DNA from: Paraburkholderia sp. PGU19
GTDB lineage: Bacteria; Pseudomonadota; Gammaproteobacteria; Burkholderiales; Burkholderiaceae
Length of the DNA stretch: 64,000 nt
Reading direction: 5' to 3'
NCBI RefSeq assembly: GCF_013426915.1
Contig: NZ_AP023179.1
Location: 1-64,000 of the forward strand
Shown here: positions 11,314 through 19,544 of the stretch, piece after piece
How positions within the stretch are numbered: position 1 is the stretch's first letter
Layout of the letters: each line of letters starts with the position of its first letter
Notes under the pieces: model-generated
Database searches by the model: none
Told to the model about the DNA's origin: nothing
What the model saw: the letters and a program-made list of their open reading frames with translations, nothing else
Program-made: the position numbers and the translations under genes

Positions 11314-12834
11314 TCAGAAGAAGCCCAACGGTTTGTCGCTATAGCTGACCAGCAGATTCTTCGTTTGCTGGTAGTGATCGAGCATCATCTTGTGATTCTC
11401 GCGTCCGATGCCCGACTGCTTGTAGCCGCCGAACGCCGCATGCGCCGGGTACGCGTGGTAGCAATTCGTCCACACGCGGCCCGCCTGGATCTCGCGACCG
11501 AAGCGATAGGCGCGCGTGCCGTCGCGCGTCCAGACGCCGGCGCCAAGGCCATACAGCGTGTCATTGGCGATTTCCAGCGCTTCTTCTTCGTTCTTGAACG
11601 TCGTGACGGAAACGACGGGGCCGAAGATTTCTTCCTGGAAGATGCGCATCTTGTTGTGACCGCGGAACACGGTCGGCTTCACGTAATAGCCCTTCGAGAG
11701 TTCGCCGTCGAGCTTGTTCTGCTCGCCGCCGATCAGGCATTCCGCGCCTTCCTGCTTGCCGAGATCGATGTACGACAGGATCTTTTCGAGTTGCTCCTGC
11801 GAGGCCTGTGCGCCGATCATCGTCTTCGAGTCGAGCGGGTGTCCCTGCTGGATGGCGGCGACGCGCTTCACCGCGCGCTCCATGAAGCGGTCGTAAATCG
11901 ATTCTTCGACCAGCACGCGCGACGGGCAGGTGCAGACTTCGCCCTGGTTCAGCGCGAACATCGCGAAGCCTTCGAGCGCCTTGTCGAAGAAGCTGTCGTC
12001 CTTGTCGAGCACGTCGGCGAAGAAGATGTTCGGGCTCTTGCCGCCGAGCTCCAGCGTCACGGGAATGATGTTCTGGCTCGCGTACTGCATGATCAGACGG
12101 CCTGTCGTCGTTTCGCCCGTGAAGGCGATCTTCGCGATGCGCTTGTTCGACGCGAGCGGCTTGCCCGCTTCGAGACCGAATCCATTGACGACGTTCAGCA
12201 CGCCCGCCGGCAGCAGATCCTGAATCAGTTCGAGCATCACGAGGATCGAAGCGGGCGTCTGTTCAGCGGGCTTCAGCACGACGCAATTGCCTGCCGCGAG
12301 CGCGGGCGCGAGCTTCCACGTGGCCATCAGGATCGGGAAGTTCCACGGAATGATCTGACCGACCACGCCGAGCGGCTCATGAAAGTGATATGCGACCGTG
12401 TCGTGATCGATCTCCGAAATGCCGCCTTCCTGCGCGCGCACGGTGCCCGCGAAATAGCGGAAGTGATCGATTGCGAGGGGAATGTCGGCTGCCATCGTTT
12501 CGCGTAGCGGCTTGCCGTTGTCGATCGTCTCCGCGACGGCGAGACGCTGCAGGTTCGCCTCCATGCGGTCGGCGATCTTGTTGAGGATGTTGGCGCGCTC
12601 GGTGGTCGATGTTTTGCCCCAGGCGGCCTTCGCGCGATGCGCGGCGTCGAGGGCGAGTTCGATGTCGGCTTCGCGCGAACGCGGAATCGACGTGAACGGT
12701 TCGCCCGTAATCGGCGAGATGTTGTCGAAGTACTCGCCGCCAACCGGCTTGACCCATTCTCCGCCGATGAAATTCGCGTACTGCTTCTTGAACGGGAACT
12801 CGGTTGTCAGAAACTTCATCTCTGCGTGATTCAT
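11314..12834 (-). CDS. exaC: NAD-dependent acetaldehyde dehydrogenase (ExaC/AcoD type)
   Basis: Oxidises acetaldehyde to acetate, removing the toxic product of ethanolamine ammonia-lyase. 506 residues, a full aldehyde dehydrogenase. Visible motifs are [30 protein letters not shown], the catalytic general base in [11 protein letters not shown], and catalytic Cys301 in [11 protein letters not shown]. The C-terminal part ends with [18 protein letters not shown]. The start at 12834 has GAGGAG 8 bases upstream; MKFLTTEF at 12819 is an alternative. It is transcribed divergently from the AraC-type regulator at 13191, with the DUF779 gene downstream. Confidence 0.94.
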   Translation of the reverse strand: MNHAEMKFLTTEFPFKKQYANFIGGEWVKPVGGEYFDNISPITGEPFTSIPRSREADIELALDAAHRAKAAWGKTSTTERANILNKIADRMEANLQRLAVAETIDNGKPLRETMAADIPLAIDHFRYFAGTVRAQEGGISEIDHDTVAYHFHEPLGVVGQIIPWNFPILMATWKLAPALAAGNCVVLKPAEQTPASILVMLELIQDLLPAGVLNVVNGFGLEAGKPLASNKRIAKIAFTGETTTGRLIMQYASQNIIPVTLELGGKSPNIFFADVLDKDDSFFDKALEGFAMFALNQGEVCTCPSRVLVEESIYDRFMERAVKRVAAIQQGHPLDSKTMIGAQASQEQLEKILSYIDLGKQEGAECLIGGEQNKLDGELSKGYYVKPTVFRGHNKMRIFQEEIFGPVVSVTTFKNEEEALEIANDTLYGLGAGVWTRDGTRAYRFGREIQAGRVWTNCYHAYPAHAAFGGYKQSGIGRENHKMMLDHYQQTKNLLVSYSDKPLGFF

Positions 12835-13190
12835 CTGTGTGCTCCTCACATGATCGGACGTCGATGTATTCGATTGGATATATCACCCGGCTTGGCGCTA
12901 TTCCGCTGCCGCGTGTGCTTATCGCCAGAAGCGTGCCAACGTGAGTGCGAGGTTGGACAATGCCGGTGCACGCAGCACTGTCGCGATGCAGGTCGTTTTT
13001 CGAGCGCGGTTGAGCATCTGGATGACGTTGCATCCATGAGCAGTTCGAAACGCGAGTGTTCACCGAATGAACAGGGCGGCGTGCTACACCGGCGCACAGT
13101 GTGGTGATTCGATCGGCATGGGACTTGCGTCGCTTTGCGCTCATTAGTTCAATGTCACATGCAGGTGCATGTTCATCATCGACGCCCCAT
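12835..13190. promoter_or_regulatory. Divergent control region, exaC / AraC-type regulator
   Basis: A 356-base gap with no convincing gene. It holds a perfect palindrome TGTTCA-CCGAA-TGAACA at 13057-13073 and a looser CCAAC...GTTGG dyad near 12937-12957. These are candidate operators for the adjacent regulator or another dimeric protein. No clear sigma-54 promoter was seen. The frame of the regulator is open back to a GTG at 13101, but the sequence before 13191 is not recognisable protein. Confidence 0.45.
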
Positions 13191-14213
13191 ATGACGACCA
13201 ATCTTTCTTCTCCATTGCCGCGAACGGCTGCCTGCCGGTTCGAAACGAGCGTCGCGCACGATGCCGATGAGCAGGCGCGCAATCTTCACGGCTGGACGCA
13301 GACCTACGACCAGCTGACGGCAGGCCGCTTCGTCGGGAGGTTGACGGGCTTGCATCTCGACGACATGCACGTGTTCTGCGAGACGACCAGCCAGACGCTG
13401 CGGCAGACCTGCGAAGTGCCGCCCGACGCCTGCTGGTTCGGCATTCCCGCCGACGATCAGCGTATCGGCCGCATCGGCCCGCAACCGATCGGCGGCGACT
13501 CGCTCGCCTTTCAGCGCGGCGGCGTCGAATTCGAACTGCTGACGCCCGGCGGCTACGCGATCTTCGGCGTGGTCGTGCGCGGCGAGGCGCTGCGTCGGCA
13601 TGCGGAATCCGTCGAGCACGCTGATCTGATCGGCCGGGCCGCGAACGGCCAGGCTGCGCACACAGGCATCATTCCCATCGATACACACAACAAGGCGCGC
13701 TTCTGCGCGCTCCTCGCCGGCGTGCTCGACGACGCGGCCAACGCCGCGCTGTCGGATCGCGCGCGGCACAATCTGCAAGCGTCGGTGCTTTCTTCGCTGT
13801 TCGATCTGTGCGCGACGACATCGCTTGAACCCGTCGCGATTCCTGCGCGTCCGCGCAGGCAGTGGATCGTTTCCGAGGCGCGCGAATACGTGCTCTCGAA
13901 TCGCGACCGTCCGATCGGTGTGCCGGAACTGTGCGAGCATCTGCACGTCAGCCGCCGCACGCTGCAATACTGCTTTCAGGATGTGCTGGGCCTTGCGCCC
14001 GCGAGCTATCTGCGCGCGATCCGTCTGAACGGCGCGCGCCGCGACCTGTGCGGTGCGGCGCCCGGCGAGCGAACGGTGCAGGACGTCGCGGCTGCGTGGG
14101 GCTTCTGGCATCTGAGCCAGTTCGCCACTGACTATCGCAAGCTTTTCGGCGTGCGTCCCTCCGAAACGCTGAAAACCGTCCACGCTCCGGCCAGCGCGCT
14201 GCTGGCTCACTAA
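13191..14213 (+). CDS. eutR: AraC-family regulator, probable ethanolamine regulator
   Basis: 340-residue transcription factor. The N-terminal two-thirds (about residues 20-220) is a sensor of the EutR/FeaR type. The C-terminal AraC helix-turn-helix covers about 230-335 (IGVPELCEHLHVSRRTLQYCF, shown in part, then VQDVAAAWGFWHLSQFATDYRK and FGVRPSETL). Its place beside exaC and the eut genes suggests that it activates them in response to ethanolamine, as EutR does in enterobacteria; that is inference. The start is uncertain: ATG 13191 gives MTTNLSSPL, with no strong ribosome-binding site. Confidence 0.82.
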   Translation: MTTNLSSPLPRTAACRFETSVAHDADEQARNLHGWTQTYDQLTAGRFVGRLTGLHLDDMHVFCETTSQTLRQTCEVPPDACWFGIPADDQRIGRIGPQPIGGDSLAFQRGGVEFELLTPGGYAIFGVVVRGEALRRHAESVEHADLIGRAANGQAAHTGIIPIDTHNKARFCALLAGVLDDAANAALSDRARHNLQASVLSSLFDLCATTSLEPVAIPARPRRQWIVSEAREYVLSNRDRPIGVPELCEHLHVSRRTLQYCFQDVLGLAPASYLRAIRLNGARRDLCGAAPGERTVQDVAAAWGFWHLSQFATDYRKLFGVRPSETLKTVHAPASALLAH

Positions 14214-14347
14214 CGCCTGATTGGCTGGCCGCTTTTGCGCATCCGCTAGAATTGCGGGATGCGCGGCCCTGTCTCGCCGCCCGACCCACCATCCTCATCG
14301 ACGAAACGACGCGCGCACCGGCCTGTCTGAAAGTGTCCACAGCGACC

Positions 14348-14356
14348 TGTGGATAA
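14348..14356 (-). promoter_or_regulatory. DnaA box (perfect consensus)
   Basis: TGTGGATAA on the plus strand, which is TTATCCACA on the minus strand, the high-affinity DnaA recognition sequence. A GTGTCCACA partial match lies 14 bases to the left. Confidence 0.7.
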
Positions 14357-14528
14357 CCGGAAGGACAGCGGGGCAGAACTCGTGTGGAATCGATGTGGAC
14401 GTAAACGGGGTAACTCGACGCTCGCGCACGAGCGGAAAAAGTTGTTCATCGAACTTCATCCGGTACGCACATTGACCACATACGGTTATGCGTCCGGCAA
14501 AACGCTGATTCGTTTCGGTAAACCTGTG

Positions 14529-14537
14529 TTATCCACA
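14529..14537 (+). promoter_or_regulatory. DnaA box (perfect consensus)
   Basis: TTATCCACA on the plus strand, 172 bases from the first box and in the opposite orientation, next to AT-rich DNA. Confidence 0.7.
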
Positions 14538-14650
14538 GAAAAGCAGTTCGCTTGTTAACTGTTACTACGTATACATACAGGTAAACCTATTATCAAAAGG
14601 CCTCTGCGCGCACGAAGACGTCGCGCGGACGACTCAAGCTGGAGATCACC

Positions 14651-14836
14651 GTGTTTACTTGCATCAACCAGAGCTGCGGCGCGCAGTGGGAACTGTCCGA
14701 CGTCGTCATCAAGAACGAAGGGCAAGGTTTGCTGTTTCGCTGCCCGATGTGCGGCGCGCGCAACTATGTCGAACGATTCGATGCCGACGACGGCACGATC
14801 GTCTACGAGCAGATCGAAGGTCGCCCGTACAACTAA
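14651..14836 (+). CDS. Small zinc-ribbon protein
   Basis: 61-residue protein starting at GTG 14651, with GGAG 6 bases upstream. Four cysteines form a likely zinc-binding knuckle pair: C4-x4-C9 at the start (FTCINQSCGAQW) and C31-x2-C34 (FRCPMCGARNY). The size and pattern suggest a nucleic-acid or protein-binding zinc ribbon. It lies 18 bases before dbpA and is probably co-transcribed, which hints at an RNA-related role. Function unknown. Confidence 0.85.
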   Translation: MFTCINQSCGAQWELSDVVIKNEGQGLLFRCPMCGARNYVERFDADDGTIVYEQIEGRPYN

Positions 14837-14854
14837 GCCAGTATCGACATCGAC

Positions 14855-16246
14855 ATGACAACAAAAGCTCGTCCCTTCAGCGAACTGCCGCTTTCCGAAG
14901 CGGTACTCGCGAATCTCGCGCAACTCGGCTACGTCGAGATGACGCCCATTCAGGCCGCCAGCTTGCCGATCGCGCTCGCCGGCCAGGATCTGATCGCGCA
15001 GGCGAAAACGGGCAGCGGCAAGACCGCGGCGTTTTCGCTCGCATTGCTGGCGCGGCTCGACGCGCGCAGCTACTCGGTGCAAGCCATGGTGCTGTGCCCG
15101 ACGCGCGAACTCGCCGATCAGGTCACGCAGGAAATCCGGCGCCTCGCGCGCGCCGAAGAGAACATCAAGGTGCTGACGCTGTGTGGCGGCACACCGATGC
15201 GTCCGCAAACCGCCAGTCTCGAGCACGGCGCGCATATCGTCGTCGGCACGCCTGGGCGCATCATGGACCATCTGGAGCGCGGCAGCCTGTCCCTCGACGC
15301 GCTCAACACGCTCGTGCTCGACGAAGCGGACCGCATGCTCGATATGGGTTTCTTCGACGATATCGCGAAGGTCGCACGTCAATGTCCGAAAGAGCGGCAG
15401 ACGCTGCTGTTCTCGGCGACATATCCCGAGGGCATCGCGAAGCTGAGCCAGCAGTTCTTGCGCAACCCGAAGGACGTCAAGCTCGAAGAACGGCACGACG
15501 ACAGCAAGATCCGCCAGCGCTTCTACGAAGTGACGGAAGACGAACGGCTGCACGCCGTCGGCCTGTTGCTGAATCACTACCGTCCCGTGAGCACGATCGC
15601 TTTCTGCAACACGAAGAACCAGTGCCGCGATCTGCTCGACGTGCTGCGCGCGCAAGGTTTCCATGCGCTCGCACTGCATGGCGAGCTCGATCAGCGGGAG
15701 CGCGATCAGGTGCTGATCCAGTTTGCGAATCGTAGCTGTTCGGTGCTCGTCGCAACCGACGTCGCCGCGCGCGGTCTCGACATCGCGCAACTGGAAGCTG
15801 TGATCAACGTCGACGTGACGCCGGACCCGGAAGTACACGTACACCGCATCGGCCGTACAGGTCGCGCGGATCAGGAAGGGTGGGCGTTGAGCCTCTCGAG
15901 CATGAACGAGATGGGACGCGTGGGCGGCATCGAAGAGGCGCAAGGGCGCGATGTCGAATGGCATCCGTTGGCCGAACTGAAGGCGGCGAACGACGAGCCG
16001 CTGCTGCCGCCCATGGAGACGCTGCAGATTCTCGGCGGCCGCAAGGAAAAGATCCGTCCCGGCGATGTGCTGGGCGCGCTGACGGGCGAAGCCGGTTTCA
16101 ACGGTACGCAGATCGGCAAGATCAATGTGACGGAGTTTTCGACTTATGTGGCCGTCGAGCGCGGCATCGCACGTGATGCGTTGCGCAAACTCAGTGCGGG
16201 CAAGGTTAAAGGCAAGAAGGTGAAAGTGCGTTTGATGGACGAGTGA
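14855..16246 (+). CDS. dbpA: ATP-dependent RNA helicase DbpA
   Basis: DEAD-box helicase of 463 residues that acts in 50S ribosome assembly through 23S rRNA hairpin 92. Motifs in order: Q motif TPIQ, motif I AKTGSGKT, PTRELADQV, TPGR, DEAD, SAT, VATDVAARGLD and HRIGRTGRA. The C-terminal residues about 385-463 (LGGRKEKIRPGDVLGALTGEAG, shown in part) are the DbpA RNA-binding domain that separates this protein from RhlE/SrmB types. The gene starts 18 bases after the zinc-ribbon gene. Confidence 0.95.
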   Translation: MTTKARPFSELPLSEAVLANLAQLGYVEMTPIQAASLPIALAGQDLIAQAKTGSGKTAAFSLALLARLDARSYSVQAMVLCPTRELADQVTQEIRRLARAEENIKVLTLCGGTPMRPQTASLEHGAHIVVGTPGRIMDHLERGSLSLDALNTLVLDEADRMLDMGFFDDIAKVARQCPKERQTLLFSATYPEGIAKLSQQFLRNPKDVKLEERHDDSKIRQRFYEVTEDERLHAVGLLLNHYRPVSTIAFCNTKNQCRDLLDVLRAQGFHALALHGELDQRERDQVLIQFANRSCSVLVATDVAARGLDIAQLEAVINVDVTPDPEVHVHRIGRTGRADQEGWALSLSSMNEMGRVGGIEEAQGRDVEWHPLAELKAANDEPLLPPMETLQILGGRKEKIRPGDVLGALTGEAGFNGTQIGKINVTEFSTYVAVERGIARDALRKLSAGKVKGKKVKVRLMDE

Positions 16247-16551
16247 GCCGCGTCTTCGCCTTTTGCGAGAAAAACGTCAGACGAATAAGCGAAAGACGAA
16301 GGCATCACTCCTTTTCATGGCGGCGGGATTGCCCCGCCGTCATTTGCATGTCGCATTGCCGCAGAAGGGCACGCACGCTTGCGCCGATCCTCCGCCTCGC
16401 CTCCGATTGCCGCGCGCATGAGCGAAACGCATGCCGCGCATGACAAAGTTTCGATTGTTCTCATTCGTGCGTTGTTGCCTAATCGTTCAAACTGAACGGG
16501 ACCGACGCGTGATGCGTGGCCCGCCGATTTGCAGCGAGGAGGAGGAAACTC
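16247..16551. other. Intergenic region dbpA - aminotransferase
   Basis: 305 bases without a convincing gene. A hairpin ATGGCGGCGGG/CCCGCCGTCAT at 16317-16343 with a short T stretch may terminate dbpA. The right part presumably carries the promoter of the aminotransferase gene and ends in its strong ribosome-binding site GAGGAGGAGGAAA. Confidence 0.45.
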
Positions 16552-17706
16552 ATGCAGAGCGCTTTGCAAGCCCGCTCGAAATTGCCGGACGTCGGCACGA
16601 CGATTTTCACGGTGATCGGTCAACTGGCCGCCGAACACAATGCGCTGAACCTGTCACAGGGCGCGCCGAATTTTTCGCCCGACGAAGCGCTCGTCGACGG
16701 CGTGACCAAAGCCATGCGCGCCGGTCACAACCAGTACGCGCCGATGGCGGGCATCGGCGCATTGCGCGCGGCGCTCGCCGCGAAGGTCGAAACGCTGTAT
16801 GGCGTGCACTACGATCCGTCGACGGAAGTGACTGTGATCGCCAGCGCCAGCGAAGGCCTGTATTCGACGATCAGCGCGCTCGTGCATCCCGGCGACGAGG
16901 TGATCTACTTCGAGCCGTCGTTCGACAGCTATGCGCCCATCGTGCGCCTGCAAGGCGCGAAGCCTATCCCGATCAAACTGTCTTCCACTGATTTCCGCGT
17001 GAACTGGGACGAGGTGTCCGCGGCGATCACGCCGAAAACGCGGATGATCATCGTCAACACGCCGCACAATCCGACCGCCACGATTTTCAGCGATGCCGAT
17101 ATCGAGCGCCTGAAAGCTGTCACGCGCAACACGGATATCGTGATTCTTTCCGACGAAGTGTATGAGCACGTCGTGTTCGACGGTGCGAAGCACCACAGCA
17201 TGGCGTGTCATCGCGAGCTGGCGGAACGCAGCGTGATCGTGTCGTCGTTCGGCAAGTCGTATCACGTGACGGGCTGGCGCGTCGGTTATTGCCTCGCGCC
17301 CGCTGCGCTGATGGACGAGATCCGCAAGGTCCATCAGTTCATGGTGTTTTCCGCCGATACGCCGATGCAGTACGCGTTCGTCGAAGCGCTGTCGAATCCG
17401 CAAAGCTATCTGGGCCTGTCCGCGTTCTATCAGCACAAGCGTGATCTGCTGACACGCGAGCTGAGCGAGTCGCGCTTCGAGCTGTTGCCGAGCGAGGGCA
17501 GCTTTTTCATGCTCGCGCGTTTTCGCGGCTTCTCGGATGAAAGCGACAGCGACTTCGTGCTGCGGCTGATCCGCGATGCGAAGGTCGCGACCATTCCGCT
17601 GTCGGCGTTCTATACGGACGGCACGGATTCCGGCCTGATTCGCCTGAGCTTTTCGAAGGACGACGAGACGCTGATCGAAGGCGCGCGCCGTTTGCGTTCA
17701 ATCTGA
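16552..17706 (+). CDS. ybdL: PLP-dependent aminotransferase (methionine/glutamine transaminase type)
   Basis: 384-residue fold-type I aminotransferase. The PLP lysine is K235 in SSFGKSYHVTGWRVGY, and NTPHNPTATIFS and LSDEVYEHVVFDG provide cofactor contacts. Sequence and length match YbdL/kynurenine aminotransferase-like enzymes that use methionine, glutamine and aromatic amino acids. The start has AGGAGGAGGAAA upstream. The next gene, 10 bases away, is an omega-amidase-like hydrolase; such a pair would transaminate a 2-oxo acid with glutamine and hydrolyse the resulting 2-oxoglutaramate. Exact substrate is inferred. Confidence 0.87.
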   Translation: MQSALQARSKLPDVGTTIFTVIGQLAAEHNALNLSQGAPNFSPDEALVDGVTKAMRAGHNQYAPMAGIGALRAALAAKVETLYGVHYDPSTEVTVIASASEGLYSTISALVHPGDEVIYFEPSFDSYAPIVRLQGAKPIPIKLSSTDFRVNWDEVSAAITPKTRMIIVNTPHNPTATIFSDADIERLKAVTRNTDIVILSDEVYEHVVFDGAKHHSMACHRELAERSVIVSSFGKSYHVTGWRVGYCLAPAALMDEIRKVHQFMVFSADTPMQYAFVEALSNPQSYLGLSAFYQHKRDLLTRELSESRFELLPSEGSFFMLARFRGFSDESDSDFVLRLIRDAKVATIPLSAFYTDGTDSGLIRLSFSKDDETLIEGARRLRSI

Positions 17707-17716
17707 GGAACACGCA

Positions 17717-18559
17717 ATGATGCAGGAATCGATCAAGGCAGCCGTGGTGCAGTTGAGCAGCAGCGCGGACGTCCAGCAAAATCTTGGCGAAGCGCGTCGC
17801 TGGGTACATCAGGCCGCGCGCGATGGCGCCACGCTCATCTGCCTGCCCGAATACTTTTGCTGGATCGGCGACGATGAAATGCAGCGCGTGGCCCTTGCCG
17901 AAGCATTCGGCGATGGTCCGATTCAACAGGCGCTTTCCGAACTCGCGCGCGAGACGGGCGCGTGGCTGATCGGTGGCACGGTGCCGATCCGGCCGTTGCA
18001 TGGGCCGCAGGCCGGCACGCATGCGTACAACACGTCGCTCGTGTTCGATCCTTCGGGACAATGCTCGGCGCGTTATGACAAGATCCATCTGTTCAGCTTC
18101 AATCAGGGCGCCGAGCAGCATGCCGAAGGCGACACAATGGTCGGTGGCGACAGCGTCGGCACAGCGCAAGGTCCGTTCGGCACGCTGCGTCTGTCGGTAT
18201 GTTACGACTTGCGCTTTCCCGAACTGTATCGCGCGGGACCCAGCGCCGATGTGATCGCTGTGCCCGCCGCTTTCACGTACACCACAGGCCTCGCGCATTG
18301 GGAACTGCTGTTGCGCGCACGAGCCGTCGAGAACCAGGCTTTCGTGCTTGCGTCTGGCCAGTGCGGCACCCACTCGAACGGCTGGCGGACTTTTGGCCAC
18401 AGTATGATCGTCGGGCCGTGGGGCGAAGTGCTCGCGCGGCATGACGACGAACCCGGCATCGCGCTCGCGACGCTGACACAAAGCGCGCTCGATGAAGCGC
18501 GCAACCGCCTGCCGGTGCTCACGCATCGGCGCATCGCCACGCCGTCTGACGTGCGTTGA
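17717..18559 (+). CDS. Carbon-nitrogen hydrolase (Nit2/omega-amidase-like)
   Basis: 280-residue nitrilase-superfamily amidase with the full catalytic triad E45 (CLPEYFCW), K122 (RYDKIHLF) and C162 (SVCYDLRFPELYR). The CYDLRFPE context is that of the Nit1/Nit2 branch, which includes omega-amidases acting on 2-oxoglutaramate and deaminated glutathione amidases. ATG 17717 follows GAGGA; a second ATG is the next codon. It lies 10 bases after the aminotransferase and before a periplasmic binding protein, apparently one transcript. Substrate is inferred from the neighbour. Confidence 0.87.
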   Translation: MMQESIKAAVVQLSSSADVQQNLGEARRWVHQAARDGATLICLPEYFCWIGDDEMQRVALAEAFGDGPIQQALSELARETGAWLIGGTVPIRPLHGPQAGTHAYNTSLVFDPSGQCSARYDKIHLFSFNQGAEQHAEGDTMVGGDSVGTAQGPFGTLRLSVCYDLRFPELYRAGPSADVIAVPAAFTYTTGLAHWELLLRARAVENQAFVLASGQCGTHSNGWRTFGHSMIVGPWGEVLARHDDEPGIALATLTQSALDEARNRLPVLTHRRIATPSDVR

Positions 18560-18591
18560 ACCGCATTGAACATAAGGGGAAGGAGATCGAT

Positions 18592-19383
18592 ATGAAACTT
18601 GTGAAGAATCTGCTGATGCTGGCGTGCGCGTTCGCATCGGTGGCAACGGCGTCGGCGATGGCCGCCGATGCGACGTCGCTGCGCTATGGCCTCGAGGCGC
18701 AATATCCGCCGTTTGAATCGAAGGGCTCGAATGGCGAGTTGCAGGGCTTCGATATCGATGTCGGCAATGCGGTCTGCAAGACGGCGAACCTGAAATGCAG
18801 CTGGGTCGAAACGTCGTTCGACGGCTTGATCCCTGCGCTGCAGGGCCGCAAGTTCGACGCGATCAACTCGGCGATGAACGCGACGGAAAAGCGCCGCCAG
18901 GCAATCGACTTCACCAACGTGATCTACCGCGTGCCGACGCAACTGATCGCGCGCAAGGATAGCGGGCTGCAACCGACGCCCGAGTCGCTGAAAGGCAAGC
19001 GCGTCGGCGTGTTGCAGGCGTCGATCCAGGAAACGTATGCGAAGGCGCACTGGGAAAACGCTGGCGTCACCGTCGTGCCGTATCAGGATCAGAACCAGGT
19101 GTACGCGGATCTCGTCGCTGGTCGACTCGATGCGACGCTGGTGCTCGCGCCGGCGGGTCAGACGGGCTTCCTGTCGCGTCCTGACGGCAAGGACTTCGCG
19201 TTCGTCGGCCAGGCGGTGCGCGACGACAAGATTCTCGGCAGCGGTGTCGCGTTCGGCATTCGCAAGGGTGACACGGCGCTGCGCAATCAGTTGAACGCGG
19301 CGATCTCCAAAGTGCAGGCAGACGGCACGGTCAAGACGCTCGCGGAAAAATACTTCGGCAATATCGACGTTTCGGCCAAGTAA
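18592..19383 (+). CDS. Amino-acid ABC transporter substrate-binding protein
   Basis: 263-residue periplasmic binding protein of the SBP_bac_3 family. The signal peptide MKLVKNLLMLACAFASVATA (shown in part) ends near AMA-AD. The mature part begins LRYGLEAQYPPFESKG and contains LQGFDIDVGNAVC, typical of polar or basic amino-acid binders. AAGGAG lies 7 bases upstream of ATG 18592. No permease or ATPase gene is adjacent, so it must work with a transporter encoded elsewhere or as an orphan sensor. It closes the transaminase-amidase group before a strong terminator. Confidence 0.9.
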   Translation: MKLVKNLLMLACAFASVATASAMAADATSLRYGLEAQYPPFESKGSNGELQGFDIDVGNAVCKTANLKCSWVETSFDGLIPALQGRKFDAINSAMNATEKRRQAIDFTNVIYRVPTQLIARKDSGLQPTPESLKGKRVGVLQASIQETYAKAHWENAGVTVVPYQDQNQVYADLVAGRLDATLVLAPAGQTGFLSRPDGKDFAFVGQAVRDDKILGSGVAFGIRKGDTALRNQLNAAISKVQADGTVKTLAEKYFGNIDVSAK

Positions 19384-19403
19384 ACAACTTCGCTGCATCG
19401 CGC

Positions 19404-19447
19404 AACGCGCCGCATGACTCACGTCATGCGGCGCGTTTCTTTTTGTC
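19404..19447 (+). terminator. Strong rho-independent terminator
   Basis: Perfect 15-bp stem AACGCGCCGCATGAC / GTCATGCGGCGCGTT with loop TCAC, then TTCTTTTTG. It ends the transaminase-amidase-binding protein transcript. Confidence 0.9.
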
Positions 19448-19480
19448 TAACGTCTGATGAATCAATCGTCGAAAGCGGAT

Positions 19481-19506
19481 GGAATAAAGCCTGCAACGAT
19501 CCTGTT
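19481..19506 (+). promoter_or_regulatory. Putative ECF-type promoter, copy A
   Basis: GGAATA, 17 bases, GTT, ending 38 bases before the ATG of the first anti-sigma-like gene. The same bipartite element recurs before the ECF sigma gene and before the small secreted gene. Confidence 0.55.
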
Positions 19507-19544
19507 AGCGCAGCAAGAGCCCGATATTTGCACGACCGACGATC

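Larger units (their letters stand above)
14214..14650. other. Gene-free segment with two perfect DnaA boxes
   Basis: A 437-base interval. A hairpin GCGCATCCGC/GCGGGATGCGC near 14237-14263 follows the regulator gene. Perfect 9-mer DnaA boxes TTATCCACA lie at 14348-14356 (minus strand) and 14529-14537 (plus strand). Near-matches include TTGACCACA at 14472. From about 14545 to 14600 the DNA turns AT-rich (TTGTTAACTG, TATACATACAG, CTATTATCAAAAGG). The right end also serves as promoter for the zinc-ribbon gene. No protein-coding gene is supported. Confidence 0.6.

Noticed and set aside
12890..12920. Sigma-54-like GG-N10-GC element before exaC
   Set aside because: Spacing fits on the minus strand, but the flanking bases (CGGCAG, TAGCG) are a poor match to TGGCAC-N5-TTGC and no sigma-54 activator gene is nearby.
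13101..13190. Upstream extension of the AraC-type regulator to a GTG at 13101
   Set aside because: The 30 added residues are unlike regulator N-termini and would cover part of the divergent control region. ATG 13191 is preferred, with moderate certainty.
14349..14558. 69-codon ORF across the DnaA-box segment
   Set aside because: GTG start lies inside a DnaA box, there is no ribosome-binding site and the protein is unrecognisable.
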